From: Dyadobacter koreensis
GTDB taxonomy: Bacteria; Bacteroidota; Bacteroidia; Cytophagales; Spirosomataceae
Direction: 5' to 3'
DNA: 64,000 nt
NCBI RefSeq assembly: GCF_900108855.1
Contig: NZ_FNXY01000003.1
Coordinates: 806,001-870,000, forward strand
The position numbers and the translations under genes are program-made. Under the pieces are notes generated by a model. It did no database searches and was not told the DNA's origin. It saw only the letters and a program-made list of their open reading frames with translations. Within the stretch, counting starts at the first letter, position 1. Every line of letters starts with the position of its first letter. Positions 17,474 through 27,504 of the stretch are shown in pieces.

Positions 17474-18769
17474 TTATTCCCATGGATATAACCACGTAAT
17501 CCAGGTTCTACCATCCTTTGCACTTACCATATCGTAAGTTATCTCTGATGTTTGAATTAAATAGTAACCATTCACTTCCTCGACCTGTGCCTGAACTTTT
17601 GTATTCATAAGTTCATTTGTCCCGTATTGACCCAAAACTGAAAAGGTAACTCTCCCATCCGTTTTAAACGATGGGACAACGGCAGGGCCCATTAAATCAT
17701 TTCCGTCATAAGCTGCAAAAGCATCGTAGGTTGTGCCGGAAGATGAAGCAATGGCTGGAAAAAAGAGTAAGTAGTAAAAATTAGGTATTGACGTAACGCC
17801 AAAGAAATCCTCCTTTCCTTCCGAAGTGAAGCCTGTCAATGATACCCAATACGACCCTTTTTCCGCAGCAAAAGTCCACCATCTCCTAGCCGCTGCAATA
17901 TCCACTTTTAAAGGTTTTGCGGCTTCAACAACCGTTACTTTATTCCCGGCGGCAGTCATTCCGAGGGATAATCTTGACTCATCCCAGGTAAGGTCCGTAA
18001 ATCCGGTAATCGTTTGAGAACCGTTCACAAAAGGGGTGATGAATGAAACGCCGGTTGAACTATAATAATAATCGGTAGTAAATGAATTGACCGTTGTACC
18101 GACTAGCCAGTTCAAAGTAACGGTTCTTGCCGACTGGTTCACTGCAATTTCGTAAACGACACCACCGATGGTGACGCGTTTAAAATATGTCAAATACTTC
18201 GAAATATTGGAAAATAGAAGACTTTTCGCCAGTCCACCGTTTCCATAAGCAGCGGCCTCTTCCTGCGTAGCTTTTATTAGGATGAGCTTACTCTGGTTTT
18301 TCGTTCCTGTTAAAGTTATATTTTCGGTATTTAAGGAATCATTGTTAAAGGAAAATTCATAGTCGGACCTTAATCCGTCGCCATTAGATCCACCATTTAC
18401 ACTGCCGTCAGGATCGGCCAATACATGAAGGTAAGAGTAGGTATCAAATATCAGTGAAGGCGTCTGCATCGCTTTGAGCCTATAACTGCTTTCCTTAGAT
18501 GTAACCGCAGATTCGGAAGCGAAATCAGAGTACATCACTACCCGATTCTGATCATTGAATTTGAAATAAAAACTATATACGCCTCCGCCAGCCGGATAAA
18601 TGATAGCCTTCCAGCCATATTGCGCTGCCACTAATTCCTGCTGATAGGTCGCAACTGTTTCGTTAATGCGCTGGTCTGCCGTCTGTTCAAAAACATCATT
18701 ATCTTCGCTGCAAGACCAAAGCCCTGCAATGAAAACCAATAACAGATAGGAAAGATATTTATTTTTCAT
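17474..18769 (-). CDS. DUF4302 lipoprotein
   Basis: 431 residues with a lipoprotein signal peptide (lipobox LWSC; the mature protein begins CSEDND). The acidic residues right after the Cys resemble the lipoprotein export signal that sends proteins to the cell surface in Bacteroidota. The body matches the DUF4302 family (ADQRINETVATYQQELVAAQYGWKA near the N-terminus), found with SusC/SusD-type transporters and a zinc metallohydrolase, as here. Function unknown; a surface binding or accessory role in uptake is inferred. It follows the metallohydrolase by 26 bp and is the last gene of the operon. Confidence 0.8.
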   Translation of the reverse strand: MKNKYLSYLLLVFIAGLWSCSEDNDVFEQTADQRINETVATYQQELVAAQYGWKAIIYPAGGGVYSFYFKFNDQNRVVMYSDFASESAVTSKESSYRLKAMQTPSLIFDTYSYLHVLADPDGSVNGGSNGDGLRSDYEFSFNNDSLNTENITLTGTKNQSKLILIKATQEEAAAYGNGGLAKSLLFSNISKYLTYFKRVTIGGVVYEIAVNQSARTVTLNWLVGTTVNSFTTDYYYSSTGVSFITPFVNGSQTITGFTDLTWDESRLSLGMTAAGNKVTVVEAAKPLKVDIAAARRWWTFAAEKGSYWVSLTGFTSEGKEDFFGVTSIPNFYYLLFFPAIASSSGTTYDAFAAYDGNDLMGPAVVPSFKTDGRVTFSVLGQYGTNELMNTKVQAQVEEVNGYYLIQTSEITYDMVSAKDGRTWITWLYPWE

Positions 18770-18795
18770 CGTGATTTTCTTTGAACGGACAGTGA

Positions 18796-19719
18796 TTATA
18801 ACAACGGAACCAAGGCGGCGCGGGTTTTCTTTTGCAATTCATAAAAGTCAATATTCCACGCCGTTTTGTAATAGTTCACGACAAGGGCTTCCTTTCGCCT
18901 CAATTTTGCCTGAGCGTCTGCCTGGCTTGTTCCATTCACACTAAAACCAGCCGGAATAGAATTAATCATCTTGTCCCATCCGGACCTGCCCTCAACAAGC
19001 ATCATCGCGACTGTCTCTACAAAATCTTCATCAAAAGCCGAACTCGCGTAAGACGTAATAAAGCCATCCCGGCGGGCCTCAGCGTCAGAGACATTGATCC
19101 AGTTTTGACCCTGATACAAACCTCTGCCGATTTCCTTAAATTCAACAGGGTACAGTATTGTTTGGTGTAAAATGTGCGCGAACTCGTGCTGTAAAGTATG
19201 CGTTGATTGTTTCACATTAGCAGAGTCCCGTGCTGGAACATAACCGCTCATTCCCCTTACCCGGAAATTATTCACATCAAACAAAACAATTTTTCTTCCA
19301 CCCTCCGCCTGTCCAAGAACCACTGATCCGTCAGAAAGATATTGTACGCTACCTGACATAATAAAAGTTTTTGGCGAATATTTATTAAAAAATACGCTTC
19401 CCGCCTGGGCAATATATGGCTTGATCCAGGTATTCAGGACCGCCCTTGTAACCGGAACGATCTGCTCCTCTTTTGGTGGGACAAGCGTTTTGGTAACATC
19501 TCCGAATTCAAACTGATCCCACCTGTATTTCATGATGATGTTATACGGCGTTGTCAGACTATCGGAAATGTATTTATCAATGGCAGTCGGAGGGATCACT
19601 TCACCGCCCAGGCCAGAAATTTCTTCCACATTTTCAAGCTTGTCTTCTTTGCATGAACCTAATAGCAAGGTCAACGCCATGGCCGCAAGAAAAGGACTGA
19701 ATGTTATTTTTATCTTCAT
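18796..19719 (-). CDS. Zinc metallohydrolase lipoprotein associated with SusC/SusD
   Basis: 307 residues. The signal peptide ends in the lipobox LLGSC and the mature protein starts CKEDK, again with an acidic stretch suited to surface export. The HExxH motif is in HTLQHEFAHILHQ, and a downstream EDFVETVAMM could give the third zinc ligand. This matches the substrate-import-associated zinc metallohydrolase lipoproteins encoded beside SusC/SusD pairs and DUF4302. It probably cleaves a peptide or protein substrate at the cell surface before uptake; the substrate is not known. Gap to the SusD gene is 57 bp. Confidence 0.82.
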   Translation of the reverse strand: MKIKITFSPFLAAMALTLLLGSCKEDKLENVEEISGLGGEVIPPTAIDKYISDSLTTPYNIIMKYRWDQFEFGDVTKTLVPPKEEQIVPVTRAVLNTWIKPYIAQAGSVFFNKYSPKTFIMSGSVQYLSDGSVVLGQAEGGRKIVLFDVNNFRVRGMSGYVPARDSANVKQSTHTLQHEFAHILHQTILYPVEFKEIGRGLYQGQNWINVSDAEARRDGFITSYASSAFDEDFVETVAMMLVEGRSGWDKMINSIPAGFSVNGTSQADAQAKLRRKEALVVNYYKTAWNIDFYELQKKTRAALVPLL

Positions 19720-19776
19720 TTTTTTTAATTTAAATCATGCTCAAAAGCCCTAGTGAATTTGAACGTTTGATAATAT

Positions 19777-21258
19777 CTATCTTGGATTTAACTGTATACC
19801 CGACTGAACAACTGACTGTGGCAATTGCAGCAATCTCTTGGGATCGTCGATATCTACCGTGATAACAGGACCGTTGCGGGTTGCATGTGTTACACCAATG
19901 CCATAACGAAGCATATCAAACCAACGCATACCTTCCTGTGTAAATTCAATTCGGCGCAGATCAGCAATGGATATTAACAATCCGAGAGAATTATTTTGAG
20001 TCGAATTACTCAAACCATAATAGCTACGGATTTTTTGAAGCGTCACGGCCTGTGTTCCTGCATCATAATTTCTTAATCGTTTGCTCATAAATAAATTGAT
20101 ATCTGCCAATGCAGCAGTACCATTTCCCAGATACAAGTTAGCCTCAGCACGGTTGAAAAGAACTTCTTCCGCAGTAAACAGCGGAACCATGACGTAAGGA
20201 TCTCCAATCTCGGCATTTACAGATTGTTTAACAAAATATTCTGTAAATTTTGGAATCAATAAATTGCCTTCGCCCTGCGTATAAACGGGATATGCCCAGC
20301 TGGCATTCGTTCCGGTCAGTCCGGAGACCTGGCTGATCTCGTTCCACTTCGAATTAGTCAGTCCATAACGATATCGCGCTACATAGCGACCATATACAGA
20401 ACTGGTTTCAACAAGTAACAAATTAGCCGGTTCGCTGGCTCGCGAGTATCGATTAAATAGCCCTTCAGGCGTTAAAGACAAATAATCTGTATTCCAAGGC
20501 CTTAAATTTGCAGCAATATCACCAGATGGAAAAACGTTGTTTGCGTAAGAAAGCGTCTTGGCATAATCACGTTTTACTAAATAAAAACGCGCAGCAAAAG
20601 CATTAGCCGCGGCAATGTTAAAATGATATTTGGGGACTGTGTAGGAGACATCCTTGATCAAAGGTAATCCTTCCACCAAATCCTTCTCAATCATTTCATA
20701 TACGTAGGCGACCGTTCTCCTCTCATATTGTTTGATTACCACATCTTCCGGGACAGTCACGTAGGGTATTCCCGGATCGGTCGACGCTGTTTCAGGATCA
20801 TAAAATTTCGAGAAAAAGCTCACCAGCATAAAATGTGCATAGGCTCTCGCGACCAGTGCTTCTCCCTTTTGCGCTGAAAAAATCGAAGGATCGGGTGCTT
20901 CACTGATTACCTGCAACGCCAGGTTTGCTGCTGCAATGGCTTTATAGGCTCTCGCCCAGTACATGTCAGGAGAATCCGGAATATCTACCGGAGCATCTAC
21001 TACCTCAAAAAGATAAGATCCACGGTTGACACGGTCGTCCTGCCCTACCCCTTTATCATCAGAATTGTCGCTCATGGCCTCACTAAATCCTACATAGCCC
21101 CCCTGCGGATAAGCTGTGGTCAGTAGTTGAGAAACCTGTTCAGGGGTTTTAAGCGTGGCTCGGGTACTATCTGGTTCGGTTGACAAAAAGTCATTACAAC
21201 CAAGCAGGGCAAGCAAGGGTGTCAATAAGAAAATTCGATTTATATATTTCGTTTTCAT
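19777..21258 (-). CDS. SusD/RagB-family outer-membrane lipoprotein
   Basis: 493 residues, normal for the family. A lipoprotein signal (lipobox ALLGC, then NDFLS) is followed by tetratricopeptide-like helices (AYKAIAAANLALQVI, EALVARAYAHFMLVSFFSKFY) and the C-terminal SusD domain (DLRRIEFTQEGMRWFDMLRYG). SusD proteins form the surface lid over the SusC channel and bind the nutrient. It sits 15 bp after susC in the same operon. The partner genes suggest a peptide- or protein-derived ligand more than a glycan, since no glycoside hydrolase is present. Confidence 0.92.
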   Translation of the reverse strand: MKTKYINRIFLLTPLLALLGCNDFLSTEPDSTRATLKTPEQVSQLLTTAYPQGGYVGFSEAMSDNSDDKGVGQDDRVNRGSYLFEVVDAPVDIPDSPDMYWARAYKAIAAANLALQVISEAPDPSIFSAQKGEALVARAYAHFMLVSFFSKFYDPETASTDPGIPYVTVPEDVVIKQYERRTVAYVYEMIEKDLVEGLPLIKDVSYTVPKYHFNIAAANAFAARFYLVKRDYAKTLSYANNVFPSGDIAANLRPWNTDYLSLTPEGLFNRYSRASEPANLLLVETSSVYGRYVARYRYGLTNSKWNEISQVSGLTGTNASWAYPVYTQGEGNLLIPKFTEYFVKQSVNAEIGDPYVMVPLFTAEEVLFNRAEANLYLGNGTAALADINLFMSKRLRNYDAGTQAVTLQKIRSYYGLSNSTQNNSLGLLISIADLRRIEFTQEGMRWFDMLRYGIGVTHATRNGPVITVDIDDPKRLLQLPQSVVQSGIQLNPR

Positions 21259-21273
21259 ATCTGATCTCTTCTG

Positions 21274-24200
21274 TTATAAAGTAAATTTAAGCGCTACCGT
21301 AAACTGCTTTTGAATAGGCTGCGCCACACCCCCGGTATTAAAGAATTCCGGATCCTGCCCTTTTAGCTTTTTGTCGGCATATATAAGCCAAGGATTAATC
21401 GCTGAAATTTGAATGGAAGCGGCTGTCATACCTAATTTCTGAATTGTTGTCAAAGGGAAACGGTAAGCCAGAGAAACTGACTTCAGACGAACAAAGTTAC
21501 CACTCGCAACGCGCTGGCTGGAATAGTTGTAGGTTGTATAAGGATAAATTCCTGCCAGATACTGGTTCTGTAAAATGTCCGGGATCGATGGGATATTTGT
21601 AATTTTTTCGTCGCCCGGCATTTCCCAACGATCGTTAAATTCTTTGGGAGAAGCATCAAGATCGCTAAAAGATGGCCGCGAATTATCTGTGCCTTTGTAA
21701 AGCGGGTTAAGGCGGATTTTATTTCCAGCCTGTCCTGTTAAAAATACGTTCAAGGTAAAATCGCGGTAAGTAAACGCATTGTTCAAACCACCTGTGAGTG
21801 GAGGATCGACAGGTCCTTCATATTTTAGATAAGCTGTATTCAAATCCTGAAGATATACATCTGAGCTAACTTCGCCTTTTTCATTCAAAAAAGTTGGAAC
21901 GCCTGTTGCAGGATTCAAGCCACGATAATCCACAGAAAACAAACCCCTGACAGGATACCCCTGAATATTGGCACCCTCTGCTTTTACCATATCAAAAATA
22001 GTTGGCAGATTATCCACACTTGTGATTTTTGTATGCGCATACCCCGCGGTAAAACGCGACCGCCACGACCAGTCTTTCGATTTATAAATCACGGCCTCCA
22101 GCGAAAGGTCAATTCCTTTTGACTGCATGTCCGCGTAGTTGGCAATTTTATACGTCTGCCCGCCGATACCGGAAGTTTTAATTCTATCGATCAGGTCAAA
22201 ACTGTTTCGCAGATACACGTCGGCAGTAATGTTGAAGCGGTTTCCTAAAAGTCCAAGATCAAGACCTATGTTTCCACTGTATAACTTTTCCCATGTAAGT
22301 TCGAGATTGGCCAGAGAAGCCAGGTCAATCGCAGATTCCTTTTCATCTGTATAAGGACGATTGGTAACCAAACTTTTAAGCAAAACTGCCGAATTGGTTG
22401 CAGGGCCGGTACTGGCAGTTAGTCCATAACTTCCCCGAAGCTTTGCATAACTGACCCATGTGAGATTTTTAATAAATTCTTCGCGGTCAAGGTTCCAGGA
22501 GCCAGCTACTGTCCATGTCGGCAACCAGCGACCAATAGCAGATTTACCGAAACGATTGGACCCATCATATCGCGCATAGGCAGTGAAGTTGTATTTATCA
22601 TCCAGCGTATAACCCAAACTTGCATAAAATGCCGCAAAACGGTCGAAGCTTTTTTCCATTTCAAAGTACTGAAAATTACTTTCAATGGTTTGTTTTAAAA
22701 TCCGATAGTCAACGAATGGAGTTCCGCCCTGGTCATATTGATATCCGTAACCGGTATTGTTCGCGTTTTGTCTGTTGGTAAATTTAATTTCCTGACCAAC
22801 CAACGCATTAATGGCATGTCTTTCAGAAAAAGTTTTATTGTAGCGCAAGTTATTTCTTACGTTATAAAAACTCATTTCATCCTCATTGCGGTTGTAAAAA
22901 CCACCTCTTGGCAAAACCACTACCGGGTAAGCATCAGGATCATCCGGATCTCTGTATAGAAATTTATTTTTGAGCGCAATGGTAGAATTTCCTGCCGCGC
23001 GGTAAGCGTTGGCCATGTTGGAATTCTCAGTGATCTGATGTTCCTGACCAGTTTTGATATACCTGAGGGCCCCTACAAAATCGTAAGACAGGTGAGGCGT
23101 AATTTTGTAACCCAGATCAGCCTGTAAGCGGATGTCAACCAGGTCCAGGTCGATGTAATTATTTTCAAGTTCTGAAAGTATATTAAATGGTGCAAAGTTT
23201 CTTCTAAAAAACTCGCGGTTGCCATTTTCGTCAAACGCGGTAAGCGTGCGACTGGTATTTAAAGCGTAACTGAAAGGGTTAATATCAAAGTCTCGTCCGT
23301 AAGTGCCATCCACCGGATTAGCCTGACGGGTCAGAGAGCCCGGGGCGCGCTGATTACGAACAGACGACAATGTTGAAAATCCGAGAGTGAGTTTGTCTGA
23401 TAAATTGTAGGTATTCCTGAAATTGAGTGTATAACGCTTCACCTTGTCAACTACAGTCCAGCCGTTATCATTCAGAAAACTTGTAGAAAAATAAGATTGC
23501 GATTTATCTGTTCCGAAGGACACACTCAGCGAATGTTCCTGCACAAAATTATTTTTAAATAATACATCAAACCAGTCAGTATTCGCACCGGCATAACGAA
23601 GCAGAAAATCTTTTTTTGCCTGTGGCGTGTTAGGTATCCCAAAAGAACCGTCGTCCGTTGCGTTTAACAAGCTGTAATATTTGCCATAAACTCCATAATC
23701 AGGATTATCAAGAACATTAGAATTCAGATATCCTTTTCTTTCCAATTCGCCTAAGACAGACATCTGTTCCGCGGAATTCATAATATTGAAATTCCGGTAA
23801 GAGGGTTTTAGCTGGGTACTGAAATTACCGGAATAACTGATCACTGGCTTGCCAGACTTTCCTTTTTTCGTAGTGATCACAATCACACCGTTCATTGCAC
23901 GTGCGCCATACAAAGCTGCGGCTGCGGCATCCTTCAGGATATCAAAAGATTCAATATCGTTTGGGTTAAGTCCCGCAACGGCAGAACCAAGCAAAGTTGT
24001 AGGGTCACCGCTGGAAAGCTGGTCGTTGGAAATATTGACAATATCTTCTAAAACTACTCCGTCAACCACCCAAAGCGGCTTATTATCACCATTCAATGAA
24101 GTTGCTCCACGAATACGGATTTTTGGCGCAGCCCCAAATGTGCCTGAAACGTTCTGGATAGAAACCCCGGCAGCCCGGCCTTCCAGCATACGGCTCACAT

Positions 24201-24645
24201 CGGGAAGCCCATCGATCCGGACATCATCTGTTTTAAGTGTCACCGCAGATCCGGTAAATTTACTTTTGTCGATCTGTTGAAAACCTGTAACAACGACATC
24301 TTGAAGCCCTACTGCATCCTCAGAAAGTTCTATCAACACTGTTCGGGAAACGGGAACTTCTGCAGGAAGAAATCCGATCATGGTCACAACGAGTGTTGCG
24401 CCTTCATTAACGTCTGATAAGACAAACTCGCCTCGCTCATTACTCACCGTTCCTTTTGCGACACCTTTGACCCGGATCGTAGCGCCAATAAGCAATTCAC
24501 CAGTCTTGCTCTTCACCACTCCACGTACTTCGATATTTGCAGCTGAGGCCTGCGTTGAAATAATCGTAAAAACGGCACAAAAAAAAGTACTTAACAAGAA
24601 CGCAAAGAATGGCCGGAAGCCACTAATCCGATAAAAAATCCTCAT
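21274..24645 (-). CDS. SusC/RagA-family TonB-dependent outer-membrane transporter
   Basis: 1123 residues. An N-terminal signal peptide (about 1-36) is followed by a CarboxypepD_reg-like domain (VRGVVKSKTGELLIGATIRVKG, about 40-120), a TonB-box-like DVVVTGFQ (about 127), a plug domain with DPTTLL and NPNDIESFDILKDAAAAALYG, and a long beta barrel ending in a terminal beta-signal (QFTVALKFTL). No N-terminal STN domain is present and no sigma/anti-sigma pair lies nearby, so it is probably not controlled by trans-envelope sigma signalling. It imports a bound nutrient using the proton gradient via TonB-ExbBD. First gene of a four-gene operon. Confidence 0.95.
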   Translation of the reverse strand: MRIFYRISGFRPFFAFLLSTFFCAVFTIISTQASAANIEVRGVVKSKTGELLIGATIRVKGVAKGTVSNERGEFVLSDVNEGATLVVTMIGFLPAEVPVSRTVLIELSEDAVGLQDVVVTGFQQIDKSKFTGSAVTLKTDDVRIDGLPDVSRMLEGRAAGVSIQNVSGTFGAAPKIRIRGATSLNGDNKPLWVVDGVVLEDIVNISNDQLSSGDPTTLLGSAVAGLNPNDIESFDILKDAAAAALYGARAMNGVIVITTKKGKSGKPVISYSGNFSTQLKPSYRNFNIMNSAEQMSVLGELERKGYLNSNVLDNPDYGVYGKYYSLLNATDDGSFGIPNTPQAKKDFLLRYAGANTDWFDVLFKNNFVQEHSLSVSFGTDKSQSYFSTSFLNDNGWTVVDKVKRYTLNFRNTYNLSDKLTLGFSTLSSVRNQRAPGSLTRQANPVDGTYGRDFDINPFSYALNTSRTLTAFDENGNREFFRRNFAPFNILSELENNYIDLDLVDIRLQADLGYKITPHLSYDFVGALRYIKTGQEHQITENSNMANAYRAAGNSTIALKNKFLYRDPDDPDAYPVVVLPRGGFYNRNEDEMSFYNVRNNLRYNKTFSERHAINALVGQEIKFTNRQNANNTGYGYQYDQGGTPFVDYRILKQTIESNFQYFEMEKSFDRFAAFYASLGYTLDDKYNFTAYARYDGSNRFGKSAIGRWLPTWTVAGSWNLDREEFIKNLTWVSYAKLRGSYGLTASTGPATNSAVLLKSLVTNRPYTDEKESAIDLASLANLELTWEKLYSGNIGLDLGLLGNRFNITADVYLRNSFDLIDRIKTSGIGGQTYKIANYADMQSKGIDLSLEAVIYKSKDWSWRSRFTAGYAHTKITSVDNLPTIFDMVKAEGANIQGYPVRGLFSVDYRGLNPATGVPTFLNEKGEVSSDVYLQDLNTAYLKYEGPVDPPLTGGLNNAFTYRDFTLNVFLTGQAGNKIRLNPLYKGTDNSRPSFSDLDASPKEFNDRWEMPGDEKITNIPSIPDILQNQYLAGIYPYTTYNYSSQRVASGNFVRLKSVSLAYRFPLTTIQKLGMTAASIQISAINPWLIYADKKLKGQDPEFFNTGGVAQPIQKQFTVALKFTL

Positions 24646-24927
24646 ACATGAATGAAAGTAAAGTTCTTTATTAAATAGGTCTTGACTTTAATGAATCCAA
24701 TTATACAACTAAACAAAATAATAAACGAGATTTTTTTCGGCGGAGTATCTTTTTACCGAGAATATAATTTTGGCCTAATAATATTTTTATTATTGGTCAA
24801 AATACCAAATTTGTAATAAATAAAGGACTTATTTATCCAAGTTCAGAATGTGTAGGGGCGGGAACTTTTAAATGTACTAAAAATATTCCCATTTGCAATA
24901 AAGAGTTATTTAATTTATTTCGGTGAC

Positions 24928-25602
24928 TTACACTCTCTGCCGATCTCTTAAAGCCATTCCTATCAACTCAGCCGTGTTTTTAACATTTGCTTTTCGCATG
25001 ATACTAGCGCGTTGGTTTGCCACTGTGTTGGAACTGATCGCAAAATGTTCAGCAATATCTTTACTACTCATTCCCTCGGTAAGGCACTGAAGAATCTGCT
25101 GCTCTCTTGGAGTCATTTTATTCCAGACAGAAGGATTACCAGCTGTTAATTTAATTTCAGGTTCTTCCTCCTCCTGTTTCTGAAGAACAAGATTTCTGAT
25201 GATAATTGAAGATGCGTTAGGCGGATAATACAACTCACCTGCAGCAACACTTCGAACGGCTTTTAGAATTTCCTCCCGGCCTGTATCCTTAAGCAGATAA
25301 CCCGCCGCTCCGTTTTTTACCGCCGAGATGATATAATCCGGATTGTTGTGCATGCTGAAAACAAGAATTTTGACGAACGGATAAGCTGGCACCAGAGCTT
25401 TGATGGCGTCCAGGCCGGACATACGAGGCATTGTAAGATCAAGCAAAACGACATCCGGACTGTATGTTTTCACACTTTCCAGCACCTCGTCGCCATCGGA
25501 AGCCTCCCCGACAATCAGAATATCTTCTTCATCTTCCAGCAAAGTAATGATGCCTTGCCTAACAACTGAATGATCATCAACGACCAGTATACGTATTGCC
25601 AT
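24928..25602 (-). CDS. NarL-like response regulator of the nitrate cluster
   Basis: 224 residues. Receiver domain with phospho-acceptor Asp in DVVLLDLTMPRMSG and conserved Lys in YLLKDTGREE; LuxR-type helix-turn-helix with MTPREQQILQCLTEG and SSKDIAEHFAISSNTVANQR. It follows the NarX-like sensor by 17 bp and is the last gene of the nirB-nirD-sensor-regulator run, so nitrate or nitrite is the likely signal and the nitrate genes the likely targets (inference from context). Confidence 0.88.
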   Translation of the reverse strand: MAIRILVVDDHSVVRQGIITLLEDEEDILIVGEASDGDEVLESVKTYSPDVVLLDLTMPRMSGLDAIKALVPAYPFVKILVFSMHNNPDYIISAVKNGAAGYLLKDTGREEILKAVRSVAAGELYYPPNASSIIIRNLVLQKQEEEEPEIKLTAGNPSVWNKMTPREQQILQCLTEGMSSKDIAEHFAISSNTVANQRASIMRKANVKNTAELIGMALRDRQRV

Positions 25603-25619
25603 CTCGCCAGGGTTATGAG

Positions 25620-27047
25620 TTACATTTTAAGATTTATGACCAGCCTAGTACCTGCATCCACTTTTGATATAATTTTCATTTCACCGTTGAGCAATTGAGT
25701 ACGCGTTCGGATATTTTCAATTCCGTTTTGTGATAAAAAAGGTCCGCTTTTATTTTTCAAATTACTAATTAAAAATCCTTTCCCATCATCCTCAATCTCC
25801 AAAAGAATATGATTCTCTTTTTGTTCTAATTTTATCTTTATATTATCCGATTCTGAATGCTTAATTGCATTATTAAGAGCCTCTTGCGCAATTCGGTACA
25901 GGCCGATTTCCATAGGCCGGGTCAGGGTAATCCGTTCCTTCGGACCTGCATATTTTACATTTACTCCCGACAATTCGGCAGTCTGCTGACATAATAGATT
26001 TAGCGCCGCACTTAAACCAAAATCGCTCAGTACAGATGGCATTAGGTTGTAGGAAACCTGCCGGGTAGTCTGGATCGTATCCTGAATCAGCGATACCAAT
26101 TTATCAAATCTTAGCCGCTGCTTTTCATCTGCAAACTGTGCTTGTTTTAATTTTTCGGCGTGAAGTTTTAGTCCAGTCAGCATCTGTCCGATTCCATCAT
26201 GTAGTTCCAAAGCAAATCTCTTTCGCTCCTCTTCTTGCCCCTCTATCAACGCGGCCGTCCGAACTCTGTCTTCTGCCAATTGCAGCTGATATTTTTCTTC
26301 CTCGCTTCTTACAAGATCGTCCTGTGCACGTAACAGCTGAGCATTTGTGACTTTCAATTTATCGTTCGCCAGCTTCACAGCATCCTCAGATTCCGCTAGC
26401 AGACGAACAACCCGGCGGGTCGTGTTGACGACCGGACGGAAAATTAAAATCCCTTCAGCTAAAAGAACGAGAAGTGTTATAATATCCAGTATCCACTCTA
26501 TCTGCTCAAGAATTTTTATGCGCCTGAAACTTTCAGAATCAAACTGAAAAACGATGGTTTCCATCTGACTGAGAAAAATGGGTTCTGTTTTCAAAATGAT
26601 TTCCAGGGCATCTTTCTTTGCCGAAACCGAAGATTCCGCGTTGTCTATAATCGACAGATTCTTATAAATTGTTTGAAAAACCGGTTCCAGATTCCGGTAC
26701 ATTTCCTTGATAGAATCGCTTTTCAGAACCACAAATTCGCTTTCCATCTTGATCCGTCCGTGAAGTAATTGCTCATGGCTGGTTTTCCAGATATTAAGTA
26801 ACGAATCTATTTTGACAGAATCATCTGTTGGAATGCCCTCAGTATGTAAAATAGCAAGTTTGGTCAGCCGTTGACTCAACATCCGCTGGCGGCCGGCAAC
26901 ATTTACAACACGGCTGTCATGGTTTAAGTTATTAATCGTTCTCCTTATTAAAAAAAGTCCGCTGACTGTCAGCACTGCGACCAAGGTCAGCGCGACTATA
27001 TAATAACGTGTCAAACGATCCGCAACCTGACTTTCTAATTTATGCAT
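25620..27047 (-). CDS. NarX-like nitrate/nitrite sensor histidine kinase
   Basis: 475 residues: membrane helix (about 17-35), periplasmic four-helix region of the PilJ/NarX type, second helix (about 186-204), a coiled linker, HisKA_3 with the phospho-His at about 283 (ALELHDGIGQML), and HATPase (NNAIKHSES, EDDGKGF). Residues 47-62 read VVNVAGRQRMLSQRL, strongly like the P-box that binds nitrate and nitrite in NarX. It starts 3 bp after nirD and is followed by its regulator. The match of P-box and gene neighbourhood makes nitrate sensing a good inference. Confidence 0.88.
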   Translation of the reverse strand: MHKLESQVADRLTRYYIVALTLVAVLTVSGLFLIRRTINNLNHDSRVVNVAGRQRMLSQRLTKLAILHTEGIPTDDSVKIDSLLNIWKTSHEQLLHGRIKMESEFVVLKSDSIKEMYRNLEPVFQTIYKNLSIIDNAESSVSAKKDALEIILKTEPIFLSQMETIVFQFDSESFRRIKILEQIEWILDIITLLVLLAEGILIFRPVVNTTRRVVRLLAESEDAVKLANDKLKVTNAQLLRAQDDLVRSEEEKYQLQLAEDRVRTAALIEGQEEERKRFALELHDGIGQMLTGLKLHAEKLKQAQFADEKQRLRFDKLVSLIQDTIQTTRQVSYNLMPSVLSDFGLSAALNLLCQQTAELSGVNVKYAGPKERITLTRPMEIGLYRIAQEALNNAIKHSESDNIKIKLEQKENHILLEIEDDGKGFLISNLKNKSGPFLSQNGIENIRTRTQLLNGEMKIISKVDAGTRLVINLKM

Positions 27048-27050
27048 TAT

Positions 27051-27404
27051 TTACAAACCGATGTAAACCTTATTTTCCTTTACGATAACGGGAAAGGTAT
27101 TAATTTTATAATCTTCATCAGTCAGGCAGGCGCCGCTTTTTAGAGAAAATGTCTTTTTGTGAAAAGGACAGGCCACTTTTGGCTCTTCACCCTGACTTCC
27201 GATCATACCGCGCCCTATGGCCATTTGCTGTCGGTGCGGACATTCGTTGTCTGTTGCATACCACTCACCTCTTCGTGTAAAGTTAAAGATAGCAATTTGT
27301 TTGCCTTCAATTAATGCGCAACCTCCGCCGTCTTCCGGAATATCATTTACGTTGCAGGCAAGATGCCAGGTTATTCTGTCTTTTGTATTTTGTGTTGGTT
27401 CCAT
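27051..27404 (-). CDS. nirD: Nitrite reductase small subunit (Rieske-type)
   Basis: 117 residues, the normal size. Both Rieske half-sites are present: CPHRQQ and CPFHKKT, the Cys-x-His and Cys-x-x-His ligands for a [2Fe-2S] cluster. NirD partners the NirB flavoprotein in cytoplasmic NADH-dependent reduction of nitrite to ammonium. It is separated from nirB by 100 bp that hold a double-hairpin repeat element, and is followed 3 bp later by the NarX-like sensor gene. Confidence 0.92.
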   Translation of the reverse strand: MEPTQNTKDRITWHLACNVNDIPEDGGGCALIEGKQIAIFNFTRRGEWYATDNECPHRQQMAIGRGMIGSQGEEPKVACPFHKKTFSLKSGACLTDEDYKINTFPVIVKENKVYIGL

Positions 27405-27453
27405 GATGATTTTTTATAGGAATGATTTATCAATAACATCCACATCCCGGCAC

Positions 27454-27497
27454 CATCGGGCGTTGGCCGATGCTAAGATATGCCGGCCTTTCAGGCC
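27454..27497. repeat. Double-hairpin repeat element between nirB and nirD
   Basis: Hairpin CATCGG-gcgttgg-CCGATG (27454-27472 region), then GCTAAGATAT (27472-27481), then the palindrome GGCCT-TTC-AGGCC (27485-27497). The same order with the same 10-mer occurs at 37751-37797. Confidence 0.75.
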
Positions 27498-27504
27498 TTT
27501 TTGA

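Noticed and set aside
23849..24280. 143-codon open frame antisense to susC
   Set aside because: It lies fully inside a well-supported SusC gene on the other strand and has a composition typical of a shadow frame.
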